This document shows, piece after piece, positions 17,201 through 25,384 of a stretch of 64,000 nucleotides of DNA. The DNA is from Aquimarina sp. Aq107 (GTDB lineage Bacteria > Bacteroidota > Bacteroidia > Flavobacteriales > Flavobacteriaceae). The stretch lies in NCBI RefSeq assembly GCF_943733665.1, contig NZ_OX030782.1, positions 124,001-188,000 on the forward strand, written 5' to 3'. The notes beneath the pieces are model-generated. The model saw only the letters and a program-made list of their open reading frames with translations, ran no database searches and was not told the origin of the DNA. The stretch's first letter is position 1. The number at the start of each line of letters is the position of its first letter. Both the position numbers and the translations under genes were made by a program.

Positions 17201-18895
17201 AATGGTACCAGACTATGGTTTAGAAATGTAGATCTTGTTTGGAATGATAATACCACAGATGGGACAGCTACATTAAAAGGTGAAGTATTTGAGTATAATT
17301 CTACAAATACATCGTTCTTAGTGGATGCTACATTCTCTGGTTTAACTAATACTCCACCTGTTGATAGTCCTAAAGATAGTTTCTGTCAATCAGAAGATGC
17401 AACTGGTTGGGAATATTACACAGAAATTAGTGGAACTATTACTCAAATAGGAGGTGCGTTAAGTTATGATATTTCTAGAAGAGGAGAGGCATTTCAAGTA
17501 GGAAATGGAGCTAATGTGTTTGAATATACACCTCAGGTTTATGGAGCTTCAGGATGGTTTAATCTAGAAGGAGATCCTGATTCTTTTGGAGATTTTAATA
17601 TAAACATAGGAGATTGTATTTCTCAAGAAGAAGGACAGGTTCAATATTTGTGGTCTAATGGAGAAACTACACAGAGTATTACTGTATCCCCAGAAGAAGA
17701 TACAACGTATTCTGTAACTGTTACAAGTTGTACGGATTGTGTTGGAGAAGATGAAGTGGTTGTAACTGTAAATTCTGCTACAGCAAATGCTGGAGATGAT
17801 CAAGATATTTGTGAAGGAGAAACAGCAACGCTTACAGTAGTTGGAGAAGGTGATGTTTTATGGTCAACAGGAGAGACTACTGCTACTATTGAAGTTTCGC
17901 CATCTGATACTACTACATATACTGTAGAAGTTACAAACGGTAGTTGTTCTGCTGCGGATGAGGTAACTGTTACAGTAAAATCGGTAACTGCTGATGCTGG
18001 CGATGATCAAACTATTGCAGTAGGAGAGGCTACTATGCTTACCGCTACAGGAGGTGACACTTATGTGTGGTCAACAGGAGAAACTACTGCGACAATTGAG
18101 GTTTCTCCAGAAGAAACTACTACATATACTGTTACTGTTTCCGCAAATGGATGTTCTGCTGAGGATGAAGTGACTGTTTCGGTAGAAGGTTGTACTCTTG
18201 TTGCAGATGCTGGAGATGATCAAGAAATATGTTTGGGAGAAGAAGTAGTGCTTACAGTGGCAGGAGAAGGAGATGTTCTTTGGTCTACTGGAGAAACTAC
18301 AACAAGTATAACTGTATCACCTACAGAAACAACTACATATTCTGTTATTTTAACAAGTGGTACTTGTGAAGCCATAGATGAGGTTGTTGTTGGAGTTACT
18401 ATTGTAGAAGTGAATGCTGGAAGAGATAAATTTTTATGTGATGGTTTTGGAGAAGAAGCAACTTTAACTTCTACTATTGCTGATACCTATTTATGGTCAA
18501 CAGGAGAGACAACAAGAAGTATTGTGGTGTCGCCAAGTACTACTACAACTTATACATTAACTATTACTGTAGGTAGTTGTAGTGATATGGATGAAGTAAC
18601 AGTTTTTGTTCAAGATTGTGATGAATCAATTATATCATCCACTGTATATCCAACAGTATTGAGATCAGGAGAAACACTAACGGTTGACGTAGCATCTAAG
18701 AAAGATCAAAAAGTATATGTGTCTTTTTATAGTTTGTCTGGTTCAACTATGATTCCTGAAACTGTTGAGAATGAAATTAAGAAGGGTAAAACATCGTTAA
18801 CTTTTGATACAGTAAGTTCAATGCCTTCAGGTATGTATTTAATGAAGATTGATAAAGAAGAAGGAACAGAATACAAGAAGTTTATTGTCAAATAA
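14294..18895 (+). CDS. Giant choice-of-anchor A / Ig-like repeat surface protein with T9SS sorting domain
   Basis: 1533 aa. After an N-terminal hydrophobic segment (about 26-42) comes a choice-of-anchor A domain (ALGYNAFVRYNTIV, GPIALGGDLTIDG, IWNFYNNSSITLKGG). Eight Ig-like units follow, each opening DAGDDQxICLGEExTLTA and closing LWSTGETTxxITVSP. In units 1, 2 and 4 a cysteine-rich block of about 150 residues is inserted between these halves. The end (SSTVYPTVLRSGETLTV ... GMYLMKIDKEEG, KKFIVK) is a T9SS type A sorting domain, so it should be exported through T9SS and surface-attached, probably as an adhesin. It is strongly acidic. It is followed by a perfect terminator. Confidence 0.92.
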   Translation: MSKTTNKLNSLSGKRRVTSISSSLISLSMIVIFMLTSGFNTAVDKNKESFDSTTSVCNNPLEKALGYNAFVRYNTIVNGGDTEGPIALGGDLTIDGIITIAAQTPGTNFFNGDDQASSLVVNGKVIYTSGEGIHLNQGYTKVGDLNGSSVFDVDFNFASVNTRLTAGDYDAKPRIQVQRKQDQSSVGQANLIDFEAAFALFESKSISYSNMLSNVQISNDNKILLSENTVNVLHITGTALQNLPYLTFENTPSKNTPLIINVDAAGDFEWNILNLTGIGDQQGAFIIWNFYNNSSITLKGGSTIIGSLFAPKSDVIKDSSGNINGQVIAANYHHIQGELHQHVFDSCTDDDVSCALTVEAGDDSEFCGEGEVTLTAIVSGASECVDCVGEYSVLNTNNCKRDQDYVMWLTDGNNPRWFSNVDLEWNELADGTATLTGTIFDHTLTQTTYEVNAVYSGRTDTTSTNSPKEHECNNEDESAWIYYTELTGTVTSSDGSWSIDLSRRGPAFQLGNGANVTETEEGKFGACGWFNTTDNQYNRGDFNFNLGDCVTTSTTEVSYLWSTGETTPSITVSEGGIYTVTVKDCENCNASDSVEVVINDVPQVDAGEDQEICLGDEVTLTAITDGNENCESCIEYGIQNTDYCKGNQNYVLWLDGGRFFSNVDLEWNELADGTATLKGTVFDYTNTQSNYEVDAVFTGKTAIAPANSPKSHLCNDEDESAWQYYTEFTGTITSEDGSWSTTLSRRGPAFQMGNGANQTEKELGKFGACGWFDTSDSEYPVGDFNFNFGDCITSETNNTSFLWSNGETTESITVSPEEDTTYSVTVTNCNGCSATDEVTVTIKSAVVDAGDDQNICLGETVTLSAIGEGTFSWSNGETTETITVSPTETTTYVVTATSGSCEASDSVTVVVNDPVIVDAGDDQEICLGEEITLTAQATGINCGDCVEYGVKDTDYCRGRQHQFVVFINDNGTRLWFRNVDLVWNDNTTDGTATLKGEVFEYNSTNTSFLVDATFSGLTNTPPVDSPKDSFCQSEDATGWEYYTEISGTITQIGGALSYDISRRGEAFQVGNGANVFEYTPQVYGASGWFNLEGDPDSFGDFNINIGDCISQEEGQVQYLWSNGETTQSITVSPEEDTTYSVTVTSCTDCVGEDEVVVTVNSATANAGDDQDICEGETATLTVVGEGDVLWSTGETTATIEVSPSDTTTYTVEVTNGSCSAADEVTVTVKSVTADAGDDQTIAVGEATMLTATGGDTYVWSTGETTATIEVSPEETTTYTVTVSANGCSAEDEVTVSVEGCTLVADAGDDQEICLGEEVVLTVAGEGDVLWSTGETTTSITVSPTETTTYSVILTSGTCEAIDEVVVGVTIVEVNAGRDKFLCDGFGEEATLTSTIADTYLWSTGETTRSIVVSPSTTTTYTLTITVGSCSDMDEVTVFVQDCDESIISSTVYPTVLRSGETLTVDVASKKDQKVYVSFYSLSGSTMIPETVENEIKKGKTSLTFDTVSSMPSGMYLMKIDKEEGTEYKKFIVK
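15439..17626 (+). repeat. Three copies of a ~500-bp Cys-rich coding module
   Basis: Copies lie at about 15439-15951, 16171-16671 and 17112-17626. Each encodes CxxC at the start, NTDYC or similar, W/RFFSNVDLEWN, DGTATLKG, SPK...C..ED, YYTEF(S)GTI, SRRGPAFQMGNGAN, FGACGWF and GDFNFNFGDC at the end. Copies 1 and 2 are closest and copy 3 is the most diverged. Each interrupts an Ig-like unit at the same place. Confidence 0.8.
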
Positions 18896-18922
18896 ATAGT
18901 ATTTTCAAAATAATTTAATATG

Positions 18923-18962
18923 AAACTGTCTAAAGAATACTCTTTAGACAGTTTTTTTTTTT
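18923..18962 (+). terminator. Terminator after the giant surface protein
   Basis: AAACTGTCTAAAGA (18923-18936) and TCTTTAGACAGTTT (18941-18954) form a perfect 14-bp stem with loop ATAC, followed by a run of 11 T. It insulates the next gene. Confidence 0.88.
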
Positions 18963-19053
18963 GAAGTTTAAGTTATTTATAATTTATTCTTTTCATAACA
19001 TTAAAGATATATACATTATTGAATTTAGCTAGCTAACGCAAATCAAATTAATA

Positions 19054-20580
19054 ATGAAAATCTTTAACAAATCAAGTCTAGTTGTAATTGGGGCTTTAGG
19101 ATTATTTTATTCTTGTAATCTTGATGATTATCAAGGGGGAGGTGGCAGTACTGATGATCTTACGTTTAACAAAATCGGAGGTTTTATAAATGGAACCGGA
19201 GATGAAGGTTTTGCAGAAATTTCTGCCTTTGATCCAGAGACAGCTAAGTTATTTGTAGTGAACCCGAATGATGTAGAACTTTCTGTTTGGGATATATCTA
19301 ACCCTTCCAATCCTATAGCAGGGACAGATATTGCATTAAATGGAATTCCAAATAGTGTAGCTGTACATGAGGGAATTGTGGCTGTTGCGCTAGAAAATGC
19401 AGCTAATAAACAAGCAGATGGTACGATTGTAACCTATGATGCAGCATCACAAACTCTTTTAAATACTTATCCTGCAGGAGCACTACCTGATATGGTTACT
19501 TTTAGCCCTAATGGTAAATATATTGTTGCAGCTAATGAAGGAGAGCCTAATGATGAATATACAGTAGATCCAGAAGGATCGGTTACAATAGTTGAAGTCC
19601 GTACTGGAGAAGTAAATCAAGTAAGTTTTACTGGCTTTAATGGGAGGACTATAGGTAATGACTTTAGAGTATTTGGTCCTGGGGCAACGTTAGCTCAGGA
19701 TATAGAACCAGAGTATATTGCAGTTTCAGATGATTCTAAAACTGCTTATGTTGCATTGCAAGAAAATAATGGTATTGCGACAATAGATTTAAGATCTAAA
19801 ACACTTAGGGATATTACAGGTTTAGGGGTGAAAAATTATGCCTTTCCAGAAAATCAAATAGATGCTAGCGATAGGGATGATATTGTAGGGAATTTCCAAA
19901 ATTGGCCTGTATTGGGATACTATCATCCTGATGCCATGATTTTTACTAGAATACAAGGAGCTAGATTTTTAATTACTGCTAATGAAGGAGATGCAAGAGA
20001 TTATGATGGATATTCAGAAGAAGAAAGAGTAAAGGACTTAGTTTTAGATCCTACTGCATATCCCGATGCAGAAACTTTACAGTTAGATGAAAATTTAGGA
20101 AGATTAAAGACTACAACCGCTAATGGAGATATAGATGGTGATGGTGATGTAGATCAAATTTATGCTTATGGAGGAAGGTCTTTTACAATTTGGTCCACCA
20201 CCGGAGTTAAGGTATACGATAGTGGAGATCAAATAGCAAAAACTGTATTTGAATTAGATCCTAGCACATTTAATAGTAACGAGGGTGATGGAGTAGATAA
20301 TAGATCAGATGATAAAGGTGCAGAACCAGAAGCAGTAGAAACTTTGAATATAGGTAGAAGTACATTACTATTTGTAGGTTTGGAGAGAACAGGAGGGATA
20401 ATGGTATATGATATCTCTAATCCAGTTAATCCTAGATTTATAGAATGGCTAAGGGATGCATCTGATATCTCACCAGAAGGTTTGATTACGATAAAAGCTG
20501 AAGATAGTCCAACAGGTGATGCGTTAGTAATAGTTACTAATGAAGTTTCTAATACTGTAGCAATTTATGAAGTGAAGTAA
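19054..20580 (+). CDS. Choice-of-anchor I family lipoprotein (beta-propeller)
   Basis: 508 aa. Lipoprotein signal peptide with lipobox LFYSC (Cys at about 21). The rest matches choice-of-anchor I proteins: GGFINGTGDEGFAEISAFD, LFVVNPNDVELSVWDIS, MVTFSPNGKYIVAANEGEPND, LITANEGDARDYDGYSEEER, PEAVETLNIG. These are propeller proteins, often Ca-binding, found on cell surfaces or with phosphatases. It would be anchored in the outer membrane. It follows the giant surface protein but has its own transcription start, as a strong terminator separates them. Confidence 0.88.
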   Translation: MKIFNKSSLVVIGALGLFYSCNLDDYQGGGGSTDDLTFNKIGGFINGTGDEGFAEISAFDPETAKLFVVNPNDVELSVWDISNPSNPIAGTDIALNGIPNSVAVHEGIVAVALENAANKQADGTIVTYDAASQTLLNTYPAGALPDMVTFSPNGKYIVAANEGEPNDEYTVDPEGSVTIVEVRTGEVNQVSFTGFNGRTIGNDFRVFGPGATLAQDIEPEYIAVSDDSKTAYVALQENNGIATIDLRSKTLRDITGLGVKNYAFPENQIDASDRDDIVGNFQNWPVLGYYHPDAMIFTRIQGARFLITANEGDARDYDGYSEEERVKDLVLDPTAYPDAETLQLDENLGRLKTTTANGDIDGDGDVDQIYAYGGRSFTIWSTTGVKVYDSGDQIAKTVFELDPSTFNSNEGDGVDNRSDDKGAEPEAVETLNIGRSTLLFVGLERTGGIMVYDISNPVNPRFIEWLRDASDISPEGLITIKAEDSPTGDALVIVTNEVSNTVAIYEVK

Positions 20581-20681
20581 TCACATCCATAAAAAGTTTG
20601 TTGTTTTACAGTAACCAACTTATATAGAATTGTTTTTATCTTTGGAATAAGTAATTATTTCACTGACTGACTATCAATTAT

Positions 20682-20729
20682 GAAAAAGTTCAATAGGTCG
20701 ATGCGCTGACCGTTGAGCTTTTTCGTTTT
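20682..20729 (+). terminator. Terminator after the choice-of-anchor I gene
   Basis: GAAAAAGTTCAA pairs with TTGAGCTTTTTC, and GGTC inside pairs with GACC, giving a long hairpin at 20682-20724 that ends in CGTTTTT. Confidence 0.75.
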
Positions 20730-20828
20730 TAATATCTTCCTCTTTATTTTTATTTACTTCATATTACAGTTCAATAGTTTAGGAAGAATAAAAAGACTAA
20801 TTTTGCACAAATTTTAGAATTCAGGATA

Positions 20829-22136
20829 ATGAGCAATATAGTGGCAATTGTAGGGCGACCTAATGTAGGAAAATCTACTTTTTTTAATAGACTGATCCAG
20901 AGAAGAGAAGCAATCGTAGATGCGGTTAGCGGAGTTACTCGTGATCGTCACTATGGTAAAAGTGATTGGAATGGTAAAGAGTTTTCACTTATAGATACAG
21001 GCGGTTATGTCGTAGGAAGTGATGATATTTTTGAGGCTGAAATTGATAAACAGGTCGAACTAGCTATTGATGAAGCGGATGCAATCATTTTTATGGTAGA
21101 TGTGGAGTCAGGTGTAACTGGTATGGATGAAGAAGTTGCTAATTTGCTTCGTAAAGTTGATAAGCCAGTTTTTTTAGCAGTGAATAAGGTAGATAATGGT
21201 AAGAGAGCTGAAAATGCTGTAGAGTTTTATAGTCTGGGTCTTGGAGAGTATTATACGATTGCTAGCATTAATGGAAGCGGTACTGGAGAATTGTTAGATG
21301 CTTTGGTAGAAGCCCTACCAGAACAGGAAGAAGAAGAAGTTTCGGAATTACCGCGTTTTGCAGTAGTAGGAAGACCTAATGCAGGAAAATCATCTTTTAT
21401 TAATGCGCTTATAGGAGAGGATCGATATATCGTTACAGATATTGCGGGAACCACTAGAGATGCCATTGATACTAAATATAATCGTTTTGGTTTTGAATTT
21501 AACTTAGTAGATACTGCTGGAATAAGGCGTAAATCTAAGGTTAAAGAAGATTTAGAGTTTTATTCTGTTATGAGATCCGTTCGTGCTATAGAGCATAGTG
21601 ATGTATGTTTGTTGCTTGTAGACGCTACTCGCGGATTTGATGCTCAGGTTCAAAATATATTTTGGTTAGCAGAACGTAACCGCAAGGGTATTGTGATTTT
21701 AGTGAATAAGTGGGATTTAATCGAAAATAAAGAAAGTAATACTTTAAAAGATTTTGAGAAGTACATCCGTAAGCAGATAGAGCCTTTTACAGATGTACCT
21801 ATTGTTTTTATTTCAGCATTAACTAAACAAAGGCTTTTTAAAGCTATAGAAACTGCTGTAGATGTATATAAAAATCGTTCAAAAAAGATCAAAACTAGTG
21901 TAATGAATGATACAATGCTTCCTATTATAGAGAGGAATCCTCCTCCAGCCTATAAGGGTAAGTATGTGAAAATAAAGTATTGTATGCAGCTACCTACACC
22001 TCAACCACAATTTGCATTTTTCTGTAACCTGCCTCAATATATTCGTGAGCCATATAAACGATTTTTAGAAAATAAACTGCGTAAAGAATTTGATTTTCAT
22101 GGAGTTCCGGTAGCTGTGTATTTTAGGAAGAAGTAA
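20829..22136 (+). CDS. der: Ribosome-assembly GTPase Der (EngA)
   Basis: 435 aa. Two G domains in tandem: [18 protein letters not shown], then [21 protein letters not shown]-like C-terminus ends [32 protein letters not shown]. It matures the 50S subunit. TAATTTTG (20798-20805) upstream fits the -7 box. A GldM-like gene follows after 10 bp and is likely cotranscribed. Confidence 0.97.
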   Translation: MSNIVAIVGRPNVGKSTFFNRLIQRREAIVDAVSGVTRDRHYGKSDWNGKEFSLIDTGGYVVGSDDIFEAEIDKQVELAIDEADAIIFMVDVESGVTGMDEEVANLLRKVDKPVFLAVNKVDNGKRAENAVEFYSLGLGEYYTIASINGSGTGELLDALVEALPEQEEEEVSELPRFAVVGRPNAGKSSFINALIGEDRYIVTDIAGTTRDAIDTKYNRFGFEFNLVDTAGIRRKSKVKEDLEFYSVMRSVRAIEHSDVCLLLVDATRGFDAQVQNIFWLAERNRKGIVILVNKWDLIENKESNTLKDFEKYIRKQIEPFTDVPIVFISALTKQRLFKAIETAVDVYKNRSKKIKTSVMNDTMLPIIERNPPPAYKGKYVKIKYCMQLPTPQPQFAFFCNLPQYIREPYKRFLENKLRKEFDFHGVPVAVYFRKK

Positions 22137-22146
22137 GATTTAGAAA

Positions 22147-22755
22147 ATGAAAAAGCCTCTGCTAATAATACTTTTACTCCTAATATTTATAATCTCAGGG
22201 ATTAGTTTTCTTGTGATTAAAAGTAGTAGAGAAGTAGTGTCCGCATTTGGTAAAATGGATGAGGCAATACAACAAAAGAATTATTCCGTTCAAAAAAGTA
22301 ATGATTCTTTATTAAGATCAATAAAGAATGAAGAACATTTGATTAAAGCGTTGCGTATAGATTCTATAACGACTAGTTTTAAAGAATATATAGAGTCAAT
22401 AAAACAGGAGATGTTAGGTGCAAAAGATCCTCAGAATTATGAACTAATGGATGAGCCGAATAATATGTTTTTTACGGATAATGGTGTATCTGAAAAAGGG
22501 AAAGAGTTTGTTAAGAAAATAGATCAACTTAGAGAAACACTTTTGATAACGGCAGAAACATCTGAATTAAAAGCCGAAATAAGTAATACTTTAAGTACTG
22601 GACAATTGCGTGATAGAGATGGTAGAAGAAGAGATTGGTTAATGTTTAATTTTAAGGATTTTCCCTTAGTAGCAAGTATAACAAAACTCACACAAATGCA
22701 ATCTGATGTTACTGCGATTGAATCAAAGATATTTCTGCATTATTTAGAGAAATAA
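22147..22755 (+). CDS. Membrane-anchored protein resembling the GldM N-terminal domain
   Basis: 202 aa. An N-terminal membrane helix (residues 4-24) is followed by a helical periplasmic part. FKDFPLVASITKLTQMQSDV and the preceding LRETLL region resemble the first periplasmic domain of GldM, the T9SS/gliding motor protein (WxxxxFxxxPLxAxxxxLxxxQxDV), as do the GAKDP and GKGKE-like positions. True GldM is about 510 aa with three more domains; these are missing. It starts 10 bp after der. It could be a stand-alone GldM-N paralog or a distant four-helix protein. Similarity is by eye only. Confidence 0.6.
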   Translation: MKKPLLIILLLLIFIISGISFLVIKSSREVVSAFGKMDEAIQQKNYSVQKSNDSLLRSIKNEEHLIKALRIDSITTSFKEYIESIKQEMLGAKDPQNYELMDEPNNMFFTDNGVSEKGKEFVKKIDQLRETLLITAETSELKAEISNTLSTGQLRDRDGRRRDWLMFNFKDFPLVASITKLTQMQSDVTAIESKIFLHYLEK

Positions 22756-22776
22756 AGTGCTTTTTTCTATATAAAT

Positions 22777-23106
22777 TTAAAGCTGTTCCTTAATCTTTAA
22801 GAGTTGACCTCTAATAGATTCTAGCTTCCTAATAATATCAAAGCTGTCTAAAGCTTCTTGTTTTTGTTCTTTTAGATGAATTTTGGCTCCTTCTAAGGTG
22901 AACCCACGTTCTTTTACTAAATGATAAATCAGTTCTAGGTTTTTGATGTCTTCCGGAGTGAATTTTCTATTTCCTTTAGCATTCTTTTTTGGCTTAAGGA
23001 TATCAAATTCTTTTTCCCAAAAACGAATCAGAGAAGCATTCACATCAAAAGCATCGGCTACTTCGCCAATACCATAGTACATTTTTTTCGGTAAGTCAAC
23101 ATACAT
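22777..23106 (-). CDS. MerR-family transcriptional regulator
   Basis: 109 aa. The N-terminal winged helix has YGIGEVADAFDVNASLIRFWEKEF, then RKFTPEDIKNLELIYHLVKERGFTLEGAK, then a short coiled coil. There is no effector domain and no cysteine motif, so it is a minimal MerR typical of Bacteroidetes. It lies 2 bp after the CapA-like gene and 126 bp closer to the end of a three-gene - strand run (M23, CapA, MerR), so the three probably form one operon with M23 first. Confidence 0.88.
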   Translation of the reverse strand: MYVDLPKKMYYGIGEVADAFDVNASLIRFWEKEFDILKPKKNAKGNRKFTPEDIKNLELIYHLVKERGFTLEGAKIHLKEQKQEALDSFDIIRKLESIRGQLLKIKEQL

Positions 23107-23108
23107 AG

Positions 23109-24227
23109 TTAATTCTCGTTTTTTTGAGTAAAAGTTCCATCTTGTTCAAAAACCAAATTACTTTCAGGAAAATCTTCGTCAGTTAATTTCTTAATTTCCT
23201 TTAAAGCTCTTTTTTTATCATCCATAAAAGGATATATCTCATCAATCTGTTTTGCAGAATGCAGTTTTCCTTTTATGAAATTACCTTTAGGGTCTATTTC
23301 AATTTCAGCAATTGGTGCATATCCTTTTATTCCAGTTAAATTAAATCTAGAGTAGGTGCAAAAATTACCTAAACTATAAGCAATGAACTTATTGTTATAT
23401 ACTTCAAATGCTCTTGATACATGTGGTCCGTGTCCAAGAATAATATCTGCTCCAGCATCTATTAAAGTATGTGCAAAAAGATATACGTTACCGCGATCCT
23501 CACCATAAAAACGTTCAGTTTTTCTTGTTACGTGTGTGTGATCAGCTCCTTCTGCTCCTCCATGAAAAGAAACAATTACAATATCTACTTTCTCCTTTAG
23601 TTCCTTAACAATTCTTTTTGCTTTGGTTAAGTTATGAATTTTTACGCAATCTTTGTTTGGGGCAAAGGCACAAAATCCATACGTGATTCCATTTTTTTCG
23701 AATATGGTAGATTCTTGCGCAAAAATACCAGCATATGCAATGTTATGTTTTTCGAGAGTTTTAGCGGTGTTTTTAATGCCAATAGCTCCAAAATCACCAA
23801 TATGATTGTTTGCAATACTCATTACATCAAAGCCTGTTTCTTCAAGATATTTGCCAAAATATTCCGGGGAACGAAAGGAGTAACATTTAGAAGGATCAGA
23901 ACATCGTTTTGCATTTTCTCCAACATCAGTAAGCGTGCCTTCTAAGTTTCCAAAAAGAATATCCGCTTGTTGCAAAACAATATTGACATCATCAAATGGA
24001 CCTTTATCTTTTGGCGGTAAATAACTTTCATTAGGAAAATTAGTTCCCATCATAATATCTCCGACAGCCATTAGTTTTATACTTTTTGGTATCGAAATTT
24101 TTTCCATTTCTAGCTTAAAATCCTCAACGATGGTGGTCATTGAGTCAATAGTTTCTTTAGAAAATTTCTGTGCTTGTATACTATAATTAAAACCAATTAA
24201 AAGTACAAGAAGAAGTGCTTTGCGCAT
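23109..24227 (-). CDS. CapA/PgsA-family metallophosphatase-like protein
   Basis: 372 aa with signal peptide (ending SIQAQ). CapA motifs: LMAVGDIMMG (D57), FGNLEGTL, SIANNHIGDFG, VSFHGGAEG, LGHGPHVSRAFE, YSLGNF. These Asp, Asn and His residues form the two-metal site of the calcineurin-like fold. Family members act in poly-gamma-glutamate capsule or wall metabolism, but no other capsule genes are near. Its neighbour is an M23 peptidase, which suggests a cell-envelope role. The gap to M23 is 5 bp. Confidence 0.9.
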   Translation of the reverse strand: MRKALLLVLLIGFNYSIQAQKFSKETIDSMTTIVEDFKLEMEKISIPKSIKLMAVGDIMMGTNFPNESYLPPKDKGPFDDVNIVLQQADILFGNLEGTLTDVGENAKRCSDPSKCYSFRSPEYFGKYLEETGFDVMSIANNHIGDFGAIGIKNTAKTLEKHNIAYAGIFAQESTIFEKNGITYGFCAFAPNKDCVKIHNLTKAKRIVKELKEKVDIVIVSFHGGAEGADHTHVTRKTERFYGEDRGNVYLFAHTLIDAGADIILGHGPHVSRAFEVYNNKFIAYSLGNFCTYSRFNLTGIKGYAPIAEIEIDPKGNFIKGKLHSAKQIDEIYPFMDDKKRALKEIKKLTDEDFPESNLVFEQDGTFTQKNEN

Positions 24228-24232
24228 AAGAA

Positions 24233-25210
24233 CTAGTCTAGAGTTTCATTAATTAAAGAAGAAGCTTTTAGCATTTCATTAAATTCTTCGGAAGTTAAAC
24301 TTCCGTAATAAAAGTTGCGTGGGTTAATACGTTCTCCATCTTTAAATATTTCATAATGAAGGTGGGGAGCTACAGACCTTCCTGTGCTTCCTACATAACC
24401 AATAACATCACCTCGTTTTACCTTTTGTCCTTTCTTTACGTTGTATTTACTAAGATGCGCGTAGAGACTCACGTAGTTAAAACCATGATCAATTCTAATA
24501 TGTCTCCCGTAACCGCTAGAATTTGCATCAGCTCTTGTTACTGTTCCGTTTCCAGACGCATATATTGGTGTTCCTGTAGCAGCAGAAAAATCCATTCCAT
24601 AATGAAATTTTCTAGCCTTTGTAAAAGGATCACTTCTCCATCCATATCCAGATGCCATTCTTTTTAAATCAGAATTTTGAATAGGTTGGATCGCTGGAAT
24701 TGTTGAAAGTAATTCTTCTTTTTGCTCTGCTAAATTTTTAATTTCATCTAGTGAAATAGATTGTACAGCTATCTGTTTTGTAAGCTTATCTATTTGTTTC
24801 TGGCTTTCAATAATCATTTCAGAATTATCATACCCTTCATACCCTTTGTATCTGTTAACACCTCCATAACCAGCTCCTCTCACTTCTTCAGGGATTGGTG
24901 GTGCACCAAAGTATAATCTGTAAATATTATCATCTCTTTCTGCAATTTCGGCAAGAACAGCGTGATCTTTTTTTAACTGTTTATTCATCAGCTCATACTG
25001 CAGCTTCATGTTATCCAGTTCCCTTTTGTAAGCCTTTTCTTTTGGAGTTTCTAATTGAGGAATGTTTAGATAGATTAACAAAAGCACAAAACCAGCCAAA
25101 AAAGCACCAAGAACACCTAAAATGGCGAAACCAAATTTACGTCCTTTCTTTTGCTCAATTCTACGATAAGATAGCGTCTCGCTATCGTAGTAATATTTAA
25201 CCTTTGACAT
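24233..25210 (-). CDS. M23-family peptidoglycan endopeptidase
   Basis: 325 aa. Basic cytoplasmic start, one membrane helix (27-49), a coiled-coil stalk (about 55-165), then a LytM/M23 domain with HYGMDFSA (HxxxD) and HLHYEIF (HxH) zinc ligands, plus GYGRHIRIDHG. It should cleave peptide cross-links in the periplasm, as in growth or division. It is first in the - strand operon with CapA and merR, and divergent from alaS. Upstream on the - strand a TATATTTT box lies close to the start. Confidence 0.93.
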   Translation of the reverse strand: MSKVKYYYDSETLSYRRIEQKKGRKFGFAILGVLGAFLAGFVLLLIYLNIPQLETPKEKAYKRELDNMKLQYELMNKQLKKDHAVLAEIAERDDNIYRLYFGAPPIPEEVRGAGYGGVNRYKGYEGYDNSEMIIESQKQIDKLTKQIAVQSISLDEIKNLAEQKEELLSTIPAIQPIQNSDLKRMASGYGWRSDPFTKARKFHYGMDFSAATGTPIYASGNGTVTRADANSSGYGRHIRIDHGFNYVSLYAHLSKYNVKKGQKVKRGDVIGYVGSTGRSVAPHLHYEIFKDGERINPRNFYYGSLTSEEFNEMLKASSLINETLD

Positions 25211-25384
25211 AATCTAAAATATACTATTTTTGCAGGATATTAGCCAAAAATAGGCTTGTTTATACTTTGAGGCGAGAACAAATATAATAAATTGTCGCAA
25301 AGTCCAGAAAAAACTGACAAATATCGATAGCATATCTTTAGATAACTTTTGATAATTAATTGATTATAAAGAAAATATAAAAAA

